From the NCBI GenBank assembly GCA_900472395.1, contig UCHV01000047.1, positions 1 through 64,000 of the forward strand: a stretch of DNA of 64,000 nt. The letters run 5' to 3'. The notes under the pieces are model-generated. The model saw only the letters and a list, made by a program, of their open reading frames with translations, had not been told where the DNA came from and ran no database searches. Positions 25,188-33,270 of this stretch are shown piece after piece (the stretch's first letter is position 1; each line of letters begins with the position of its first letter). This DNA comes from Hyphomicrobiales bacterium (lineage in GTDB: Bacteria; Pseudomonadota; Alphaproteobacteria; Rhizobiales; Rhizobiaceae). A program made the position numbers and the translations under genes.

Positions 25188-25237
25188 CCACCCCCACCCG
25201 TCCGCTCACGCGGACACCCTCCCCGCAAGGGGGAGGG
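25188..25237. repeat. GC-rich palindromic repeat, right border of DUF559 gene
   Basis: This is the inverted counterpart of the element at 24743. It starts CCACCCCCACCC (25188-25199), contains a second hairpin GTCCGC/GCGGAC (25199-25214), and ends in CCCTCCCC (25217-25224) pairing with GGGAGGG after a GCAAG loop. The element lies between the start of the DUF559 gene and the 3' end of pdhC. Together the two copies bracket the gene in inverted orientation. Confidence 0.85.
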
Positions 25238-25248
25238 AAAGACGCCAA

Positions 25249-26616
25249 CTAAACCAGCATCGACATCGGGTTTTCGATGTAGCGCTTGAAGGCGGAAGCC
25301 AGCTCCGCACCGAGCGCGCCATCGATGACGCGGTGGTCGAAGGCAAAGGTTGCCGTCATCACCGTGCCGACCTTGATCTCGCCGTTCTTGACGACCGGCT
25401 TTTCCACGCCGGCACCGATCGAAACGATCGAAGCCTGCGGCAGGTTGACGATCGACGTGAAGTTGGAGACGCCGAACATGCCGAGGTTGGACACGGAGGT
25501 CGTGCCGCCCTGGTATTCTTCCGGCTTCAGCTTCTTGTCGCGGGCGCGCTTGGCCATGTCCTTCACCTCGTTGGAGATGACCGACAAAGACTTCGTTTCC
25601 GCCTTGCGAACGATCGGCGTGATCAGGCCATCCGGGATCGACACGGCAACGCCGACATCGGCGTGCTTGTGCAGAACGCGGGCGGTCGAGGTCCAGGAGG
25701 CGTTTGCCATCGGGACATCGCGCAGAGCCAGCGCCATCGCCTTGATGATGAAGTCGTTGACGGAAAGCTTGAAGGCCGGGACCTCGCCCTTCTCCGTCTT
25801 CTTCACCGGCGCTGACTTGTTGATGTCGGCTCTGAGAGCCATCAGCGCGTCGAGCAGGCAATCCATCGAGATCGTGTAGGACGGAACCGTCTGGGTCGAC
25901 TCGGTGAGGCGCGCAGCGATCGTCTTGCGCATGCCGTCATGGGCTAAAAGCTCGTAGGAACCTTCCGCAAACAGTTTCAGCACGTTGTCGTCCGAAGGAC
26001 CCTTGGCGAGAGCCGGAGCGGCAGCCGACTGTGCGGCAGCAGCCGGAGCAGCCTTGGTCGCACCACCGGCAGCAGCCTTCTCGACGTCAGCCTTGACGAC
26101 ACGGCCATGCGGACCGGTGCCGGTGACGGCGGAGAGATCGAGACCGGCTTCCTTGGCCAGACGACGCGCGAGCGGCGACGAGAAGACGCGCTTGCCGTCG
26201 GCGGCAACCGGCGCCGGGGTCGACGCTGCCGGAGCAGCGTCGGTCACCGGCTTTTCAGCCTTGGGCGCTTCCGAAGTGGTTTCGGCCTTTGCAGCTTCTG
26301 CCTTCGGAACCTCGGCCTTCGCTTCAGCCTTGGGGGCGGAACCCGCACCGGCGGCAGCGGCAGCAACGTCTTCGCCTTCTTCGGCGATGATGGCGATCAG
26401 TGCATTGACCTTGACCGCTTCAGTGCCGGCCGGAACGACGAGCTTGGCAATAGTGCCTTCGTCGATGGCTTCGACTTCCATCGTCGCCTTGTCGGTTTCG
26501 ATCTCGGCGATCACGTCGCCGGACTTGACCTTGTCGCCTTCCTTGACCAGCCATTTGGAGAGGTTGCCCTCTTCCATGGTGGGCGACAGGGCCGGCATGG
26601 TGATGTTGATTGGCAT
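25249..26616 (-). CDS. pdhC: Pyruvate dehydrogenase E2, dihydrolipoamide acetyltransferase
   Basis: The E2 core of pyruvate dehydrogenase transfers acetyl groups from lipoamide to CoA. The 455-residue protein has one N-terminal lipoyl domain with Lys43 (IETDKATMEV), an Ala/Pro/Glu-rich linker (~80-150), the peripheral-subunit binding domain (SSPLARRLAKEAGLDLSAV, GTGPHGRVVKADV) and the catalytic domain ending with FDHRVIDG (His428, Asp432). The ATG at 26616 excludes a 12-residue upstream extension. It is preceded by a single base from the 97-residue gene, so the two are coupled. Confidence 0.96.
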   Translation of the reverse strand: MPINITMPALSPTMEEGNLSKWLVKEGDKVKSGDVIAEIETDKATMEVEAIDEGTIAKLVVPAGTEAVKVNALIAIIAEEGEDVAAAAAGAGSAPKAEAKAEVPKAEAAKAETTSEAPKAEKPVTDAAPAASTPAPVAADGKRVFSSPLARRLAKEAGLDLSAVTGTGPHGRVVKADVEKAAAGGATKAAPAAAAQSAAAPALAKGPSDDNVLKLFAEGSYELLAHDGMRKTIAARLTESTQTVPSYTISMDCLLDALMALRADINKSAPVKKTEKGEVPAFKLSVNDFIIKAMALALRDVPMANASWTSTARVLHKHADVGVAVSIPDGLITPIVRKAETKSLSVISNEVKDMAKRARDKKLKPEEYQGGTTSVSNLGMFGVSNFTSIVNLPQASIVSIGAGVEKPVVKNGEIKVGTVMTATFAFDHRVIDGALGAELASAFKRYIENPMSMLV

Positions 26617-26617
26617 A

Positions 26618-26911
26618 TTAATCCTCCGCCCACAGAAGTTCAAACTGGGCAAGTTCTTCCGGGTGTTCTGTCAGCCGGTCGACCTGCTCGGAAGACACTT
26701 CGATATATCCGGCGACATCTTCGAGCCATCCGCCTACCGCACCGATCACACCGATATCTTGGCGTGGAACGCCGACGATGACCTCGGTGTCCTCGGTCTT
26801 GACCAAGGCCCAGAACTCGACTTTTTCAAAGGCCGGGCTGTCCTTGGTCCCGATCACTCGGAACCAAGAACCGGAAACCGGCAGGATCTGCTTCACAGAC
26901 GCTTTAGGCAT
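26618..26911 (-). CDS. Conserved-looking 97-residue protein of the pdh operon
   Basis: A 97-residue acidic soluble protein lying between pdhB and pdhC, 11 bases after pdhB and one base before pdhC, so it is certainly part of the operon. It contains SGSWFRVIGTKDSPAF (13-28), FWALVKTEDTEVIVGVPRQD (33-52) and an acidic C-terminal helix (VSSEQVDRLTEHPEELAQ). There are no cysteines, no lipoylation motif and no membrane segment. I do not recognise the fold. Position suggests a helper or regulator of the pyruvate dehydrogenase complex, but that is inference only. Confidence 0.75.
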   Translation of the reverse strand: MPKASVKQILPVSGSWFRVIGTKDSPAFEKVEFWALVKTEDTEVIVGVPRQDIGVIGAVGGWLEDVAGYIEVSSEQVDRLTEHPEELAQFELLWAED

Positions 26912-26922
26912 TAGCCCAGCCC

Positions 26923-28329
<1,407 letters not shown>

Positions 28330-28347
28330 GTGTTCTCTCCCCGCGGC

Positions 28348-29406
28348 TCAGAGCAAGATGTCGGTGTAGAGCTCGGAGGCATCCGGCTCGGGGTCGTTCT
28401 GTGCAAAATCGGCGGAATCCGAAACGACGTCGCGGATATCCTTGTCGATCGCCTTCAGATCGTCTTCGGTTGCCCAGCCGCCATCGAGAATGCGCTGACG
28501 CACCTGTTCGATCGGATCCTGCTCAGAGCGGATCTTCTGGACTTCTTCCTTGGAACGATATTTGGCCGGGTCCGACATGGAGTGACCACGGTAACGGTAG
28601 GTCAGCATTTCGAGGATGATCGGGCCCTTGCCGGAACGGCAGTGCTCGAGCGCTTCTTCAGCCGCAGCCTTGACGGCGCGAACATCCATGCCGTCCACCT
28701 GAACGCCCGGAATGCCGAAACCGACGCCGCGCATCGAATAATTCGCCTGCGCCGTCGCACGGGCGGTCGAGGTGCCCATGGCGTAACGGTTGTTCTCGAC
28801 GATGTAGATGATCGGCAGCTTCCAGAGAGCAGCCATGTTGAAGCTCTCGTAGACCTGGCCCTGATTGGCAGCGCCGTCGCCGAAATAGGCGACCGAAACA
28901 CTGTCATTGCCGCGATAGGAGTTCGCGAAGGCGAGACCCGTGCCGAGCGAGACCTGCGCACCGACGATGCCGTGACCGCCGTAGAAATGCTTCTCTTTCG
29001 AGAACATGTGCATCGAGCCGCCCTTGCCCTTGGACAAGCCGCCCTGACGCCCGGTCAGTTCCGCCATGACGCCGCGTGCGCTCATGCCGGCCGCCAGCAT
29101 GTGACCATGGTCACGATAGGCAGTGATAACCTGATCGCCTTCCTTCTGAGCCATCTGCATGCCGACAACGACAGCTTCCTGGCCGATATAAAGGTGGCAG
29201 AAGCCGCCGATGAAGCCCATACCATAAAGCTGGCCGGCCTTTTCTTCGAAGCGGCGGATGAGCAACATTTCACGATAGGCGTGAAGCTCGTCTTCCTTGT
29301 CGAAATCCGGCGTATTCTTGCCGGTGAATTCCTTGGAAACGTTCTTGGTTGCAGACTTTGCCGCGGATCTGCGGCCGGATGTAGACGCGGTTTTAGCAGG
29401 CGCCAT
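28348..29406 (-). CDS. pdhA: Pyruvate dehydrogenase E1 alpha
   Basis: PdhA binds thiamine diphosphate and starts pyruvate decarboxylation. The 352-residue protein begins with a Lys/Ser/Thr-rich 40-residue tail and continues with the E1 alpha fold: RRFEEKAGQLYGMG, GFCHLYIGQEAV, GGHGIVGAQVSLGTG and the thiamine motif GDGAANQGQVYESFN. YRYRGHSMSDPA matches the phosphorylation-loop region of mitochondrial E1. The ATG at 29406 follows GGGAGGG. It is the first gene of the pdhA-pdhB-97aa-pdhC cluster; the 186-base AT-rich upstream region probably contains its promoter. Confidence 0.96.
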   Translation of the reverse strand: MAPAKTASTSGRRSAAKSATKNVSKEFTGKNTPDFDKEDELHAYREMLLIRRFEEKAGQLYGMGFIGGFCHLYIGQEAVVVGMQMAQKEGDQVITAYRDHGHMLAAGMSARGVMAELTGRQGGLSKGKGGSMHMFSKEKHFYGGHGIVGAQVSLGTGLAFANSYRGNDSVSVAYFGDGAANQGQVYESFNMAALWKLPIIYIVENNRYAMGTSTARATAQANYSMRGVGFGIPGVQVDGMDVRAVKAAAEEALEHCRSGKGPIILEMLTYRYRGHSMSDPAKYRSKEEVQKIRSEQDPIEQVRQRILDGGWATEDDLKAIDKDIRDVVSDSADFAQNDPEPDASELYTDILL

Positions 29407-29592
29407 CGATCCCTCCCTATGTACTGCGCTTATCGAAGTAGGGCCCGCCCAAGCCAATGTGGCGCGTCCCGGTTTCGAGGCGTAACATAGGGACAAAAGC
29501 TCGCCCCAGCAATGCCATATTTGCATGGCTCACATGTTAGATAAACCTATGATTTATCAATAAAAATTTCAATTAACCGAAATTAGGTTAAG

Positions 29593-29910
29593 TCAACGAC
29601 CGCCATTAAAAATGACGATTTCGTCGGTGCGCGAGACGTTGAGCTGGTAACGCGCCGTCTCATCCAGCATGTCACGCTCCATCGAGCCATCGCTGAGCAG
29701 AGCCACCTGACGCTCCAGCGCTTGGCGCTTTTCCGTCAGGGCCGCAAGATCCGCTGCGCGCATGACACGCTGCTCCTCGAAGCGCTCCGTCGCGATCAAC
29801 CCAAGATCGCCATGGACGGAATGATAGCCGAAATAACCAAGAAAAGCGACAGTGATGACAGGAAGGACAAATCTGCCCAGTTTTCGCTGCTTATGATGCT
29901 TGGTCCACAT
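29593..29910 (-). CDS. FtsB/DivIC-type septum formation initiator
   Basis: A 105-residue single-pass membrane protein of the FtsB/DivIC family, which joins FtsL and FtsQ in the divisome. A short basic cytoplasmic segment (KHHKQRKLGR) is followed by one transmembrane helix (FVLPVITVAFLGYFGYHSV, ~15-33) and a periplasmic coiled coil (residues ~48-75, FEEQRVMRAADLAALTEKRQ onward). Position between eno and pdhA is the standard one in rhizobia and other proteobacteria (eno-ftsB). Identification rests on topology, length and synteny, as sequence conservation is low in this family. Confidence 0.85.
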   Translation of the reverse strand: MWTKHHKQRKLGRFVLPVITVAFLGYFGYHSVHGDLGLIATERFEEQRVMRAADLAALTEKRQALERQVALLSDGSMERDMLDETARYQLNVSRTDEIVIFNGGR

Positions 29911-30007
29911 GCTCGATCAGAATCCCGTCACGCAATAATCAAGACTCAGATTCGCAGAACTTGGTTAAACAATCGTTGACCATGTCCCCCGTGCGGGCAG
30001 AAACGTA

Positions 30008-30035
30008 AAAGCCCGCACCTTTCGGCACGGGCTTT
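30008..30035 (-). terminator. Intrinsic terminator of eno
   Basis: AAAGCCCG (30008-30015) pairs with CGGGCTTT (30028-30035) around a CACC-TTTC-GGCA core. On the minus strand it lies 38 bases after the eno stop and continues into TTTTACG. Confidence 0.85.
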
Positions 30036-30073
30036 CAATCTCGAAATCAACAGTCGGCAGCGCCAACCGGCGA

Positions 30074-31348
30074 TCAACCCTTGAGGATCGAACGGCCGGC
30101 GTAAATCGCCTGCGGGCCGAGCATCTCTTCGATGCGGATAAGCTGGTTGTACTTTGCCAGACGGTCGGAACGCGACAGCGAGCCGGTCTTGATCTGTCCG
30201 CAATTGGTGGCGACGGCAAGATCGGCAATCGTCGAGTCTTCCGTCTCACCCGAACGGTGCGACATGACGGCGGTATAACGCGCCTTGTGAGCGGTTTCGA
30301 CAGCGTCGAGCGTTTCCGTCAGCGAACCAATCTGGTTGACCTTGACGAGGATCGAGTTGGCGGTGCCCATCTTGATACCGTCGCGCAGGCGGGCGGAGTT
30401 GGTAACAAAGAGGTCGTCGCCGACCAGCTGAACCTTGTCGCCGATCTTGTCGGTCAGGTACTTCCAGCCAGCCCAGTCATCTTCGGCCATACCGTCTTCG
30501 ATCGAGATGATCGGGTATTTTGCAGCAAGCTCGGCAAGGTAATCAGCCATGGCTTCCGGCTCGAGTGTGCGGCCTTCGCCTTCCATCTCGTATTTGCCGT
30601 TCTTGAAGAATTCGGTCGAAGCGCAATCGAGACCGAGGAAGACATCGTCGCCCGGCTTGTAACCAGCCTTTTCTACCGACTTCATGATGAAATCGAGGGC
30701 TTCCGGAGCACTCTTCAGGCCCGGAGCAAAACCACCTTCGTCACCAACGTTGGTGTTGTGGCCCTGCGCGCCCAATTCCTTCTTCAGAACGTGGAAGATT
30801 TCGGAGCCGATACGAACGGCGTCGGCAATCGATTCCGCGCCGACCGGCATGACCATGAATTCCTGGAAATCGATCGGATTATCGGCATGCGCGCCGCCGT
30901 TGATGATGTTCATCATCGGCACCGGCAGAACGTGTGCGGCGGCTCCACCGATATAACGGTAAAGCGGCAGACCGGACGATTCGGCAGCAGCCTTGGCAAC
31001 GGCAAGCGATACGCCGAGAATGGCGTTTGCACCGAGGCGCGACTTGTTCGGCGTGCCGTCGAGCGCGATCATGGTCTTGTCGATGTGGATCTGGCTTTCG
31101 GCATCAAAACCGCCGATGGCGTCGAAGATTTCGGTGTTGACGGCTTCGACGGCCTTCAGCACGCCCTTGCCGCCATAACGCTTGCCACCATCGCGAAGTT
31201 CGACGGCTTCGTGCGCACCGGTGGAAGCACCCGACGGAACGGCTGCACGGCCCATCGTGCCGTCTTCGAGATAGACGTCGACTTCAACGGTCGGGTTGCC
31301 GCGGCTATCGAGGATTTCGCGGGCAATGATATCGGTAATGGCAGTCAA
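30074..31348 (-). CDS. eno: Enolase
   Basis: Enolase interconverts 2-phosphoglycerate and phosphoenolpyruvate and can also scaffold RNA degradation complexes. The 424-residue protein has the N-terminal signature ARE ILDSRGNPTVEVDV, the substrate loop GASTGAHEA, the metal region (GDEGGFAP, LGLDCAS, SIEDGMAEDDW), the catalytic lysine segment ILVKVNQIGSLTET and the family signature SHRSGETED. Length is normal. kdsA lies 129 bases upstream on the same strand; the ftsB-like gene lies downstream past a terminator. Confidence 0.97.
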   Translation of the reverse strand: MTAITDIIAREILDSRGNPTVEVDVYLEDGTMGRAAVPSGASTGAHEAVELRDGGKRYGGKGVLKAVEAVNTEIFDAIGGFDAESQIHIDKTMIALDGTPNKSRLGANAILGVSLAVAKAAAESSGLPLYRYIGGAAAHVLPVPMMNIINGGAHADNPIDFQEFMVMPVGAESIADAVRIGSEIFHVLKKELGAQGHNTNVGDEGGFAPGLKSAPEALDFIMKSVEKAGYKPGDDVFLGLDCASTEFFKNGKYEMEGEGRTLEPEAMADYLAELAAKYPIISIEDGMAEDDWAGWKYLTDKIGDKVQLVGDDLFVTNSARLRDGIKMGTANSILVKVNQIGSLTETLDAVETAHKARYTAVMSHRSGETEDSTIADLAVATNCGQIKTGSLSRSDRLAKYNQLIRIEEMLGPQAIYAGRSILKG

Positions 31349-31477
31349 TGGTCTCTCCTCAGGTTGACGTCTAAATGGTCACTGAAAATGGCTCACAATC
31401 AATGACAGGCCAATTACAGTGCGGATAATTCTGTTTCCTTGACGGCGATCAAAGGTGCGATTTGTCACCTTGCCGTG

Positions 31478-32326
31478 TTAGGCCGCTTTCGAAATTGCGT
31501 CGAAGGCCAGCAGTTTTTCCAGAAGCTTCGGCATGTCCTTCAGGTGAACCATATTCGGACCATCCGACGGCGCATTGTCCGGGTCTTCATGCGTCTCGAC
31601 GAAAAGGCCGGCGATACCAACCGCTACGGCAGCGCGAGACAACGTTTCGACGAACTCGCGCTGGCCACCTGTCGAGCCGCCCTGCCCGCCCGGCTGCTGA
31701 ACCGAATGCGTCGCATCGAACACGACGGGCGAACCGAGCGATGCCATGATCGGCAGCGAGCGCATGTCGGATACAAGAGTGTTGTAACCGAAGGACGCGC
31801 CGCGCTCGCACAAAAGCACGTTCGGATTTCCACTTTCCGTCAGTTTCGCCTGAACATTCTTCATGTCCCAGGGCGCAAGAAACTGGCCCTTCTTGACATT
31901 GATCGCACGGCCGGTCTTGGCGGCTGCGACCAGAAGATCGGTCTGACGCGACAGGAAGGCGGGGATCTGCAGAATATCGACAGTTTCGGCAACGATGGCG
32001 CACTGCTCTTCCGTGTGGATATCGGTCAGAACAGGAAAGCCGAATTCCTTCTTGAGATCGGCAAAGGTCTCCATCGCGGTTTCCAGACCGATTCCACGCT
32101 TGCCTGAGATCGACGTGCGGTTGGCCTTATCGAAGGACGACTTGTATACGAGGCCGATACCCAGCTTCTCGCAGAGTTCTGAGAGCGTTCCGGCGATCAT
32201 GAAGGCGTGATCACGGCTCTCCATCTGGCAGGGGCCGGCAATCAGGGAGAGTTTCTTGCTGTTGGAAAAAAGGACCTGCTTGGCCCCCTCGCCGACGGTT
32301 ACTTCGGCCTTGGCGCTGACAGCCAT
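31478..32326 (-). CDS. kdsA: 3-deoxy-D-manno-octulosonate 8-phosphate synthase, Cys-type
   Basis: KdsA condenses PEP with arabinose 5-phosphate to Kdo-8-phosphate for the lipopolysaccharide core. The ATG at 32326, five bases after GAGGAG, gives 282 residues; a GTG two codons upstream is less likely. The PEP-site segment reads AGPCQMESRD with Cys33, the residue that binds metal in the class II (metal-dependent) enzymes, where E. coli KdsA has Asn. KSSFDKANRTS (about 60-70) and the phosphate loop are intact. It fits with the lpx genes elsewhere in this window. It is divergent from lexA. Confidence 0.95.
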   Translation of the reverse strand: MAVSAKAEVTVGEGAKQVLFSNSKKLSLIAGPCQMESRDHAFMIAGTLSELCEKLGIGLVYKSSFDKANRTSISGKRGIGLETAMETFADLKKEFGFPVLTDIHTEEQCAIVAETVDILQIPAFLSRQTDLLVAAAKTGRAINVKKGQFLAPWDMKNVQAKLTESGNPNVLLCERGASFGYNTLVSDMRSLPIMASLGSPVVFDATHSVQQPGGQGGSTGGQREFVETLSRAAVAVGIAGLFVETHEDPDNAPSDGPNMVHLKDMPKLLEKLLAFDAISKAA

Positions 32327-32490
32327 GATCACTCCTCGAAAGCAAAAACGGCGACTGCAGCGCAGCCACCTTCATTCACGAATGCGACGTCATTAGCAGC
32401 AAGCAGGGTTCGTGTCACTGTCCGATGAAGAACCCGCATACGAGGCCTCCAGCATCACCCCGCGCCGCCCGTAATATTTAGCCACTTGCG

Positions 32491-32505
32491 GAACACACAT
32501 GGAAC
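32491..32505. promoter_or_regulatory. SOS box (LexA operator) upstream of lexA
   Basis: GAAC (32491-32494), seven bases, then GAAC (32502-32505) matches the direct-repeat LexA operator GAAC-N7-GAAC known from Rhizobiales. It lies 46 bases before the lexA ATG, as expected for autoregulation. Confidence 0.85.
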
Positions 32506-32550
32506 ATATAGTGTCCGTTCTGGATTTGTTTCCGATTCAAGGACCCGGCC

Positions 32551-33270
32551 ATGCTCACCCGCAAACAGCAGGAACTGCTTCTGTTTATTCACGAACGGAT
32601 GAAGGAATCCGGCGTCCCTCCGTCATTTGACGAAATGAAGGATGCGCTGGACCTGGCGTCAAAATCGGGCATTCATCGCCTGATCACGGCGCTTGAGGAA
32701 CGAGGTTTCATCCGCCGCCTGCCCAACCGCGCCCGCGCACTCGAAGTGATCAAGTTGCCGGATGCCTACGCCGCCAGCCAGCAACCGCGCAAGCCATTTT
32801 CGCCTAGCGTCATCGAGGGCAGCCTCGGCAAGGCCCAGCCGGTAAAAACAGTCACGCCGCCGCCCGTCGCCAATGACACTATCGCCGCAACCATGGTACC
32901 GGTCATGGGCCGCATCGCGGCCGGCGTGCCGATCTCGGCAATCCAGAATACGACGCATGAAATCGCCGTCTCGCCGGAAATGCTGGGCAATGGCGAACAT
33001 TATGCGCTGGAAGTCCGCGGCGATTCGATGATCGAGGCCGGCATTCTGGACGGCGATACCGTCATCATCCGCAACGGAAACACCGCGACCCCCGGCGATA
33101 TCGTCGTGGCGCTGGTGGATGATGAAGAAGCGACGCTCAAGCGTTTCCGCCGCAAGGGCGCTTCGATCGCGCTGGAAGCTGCAAACCCCGCATACGAAAC
33201 GCGCATATTCCCGCAGGAACGCGTCAAGGTTCAGGGCAAGCTGGTCGGCCTCATTCGCCGCTATCACTGA
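32551..33270 (+). CDS. lexA: SOS repressor LexA
   Basis: LexA represses DNA-damage genes and cleaves itself when RecA is activated. The 239-residue protein has the N-terminal winged helix-turn-helix (PSFDEMKDALDLASKSGIHR, 24-43), a linker richer and longer than in E. coli (~80-110), the cleavage site Ala124-Gly125 (RIAAGVP) and the Ser159/Lys197 dyad (GDSM, TLKRF). The length is typical for alphaproteobacteria. An operator lies just upstream. Its last 20 bases overlap the end of comEC on the other strand. Confidence 0.97.
   Translation: MLTRKQQELLLFIHERMKESGVPPSFDEMKDALDLASKSGIHRLITALEERGFIRRLPNRARALEVIKLPDAYAASQQPRKPFSPSVIEGSLGKAQPVKTVTPPPVANDTIAATMVPVMGRIAAGVPISAIQNTTHEIAVSPEMLGNGEHYALEVRGDSMIEAGILDGDTVIIRNGNTATPGDIVVALVDDEEATLKRFRRKGASIALEAANPAYETRIFPQERVKVQGKLVGLIRRYH

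Noticed and set aside
24743..25237. Insertion sequence with terminal inverted repeats
   Set aside because: The inverted elements are palindromic repeats, not typical IS ends, no target-site duplication is visible and DUF559 is not a known transposase, so it was listed as a candidate cassette only.
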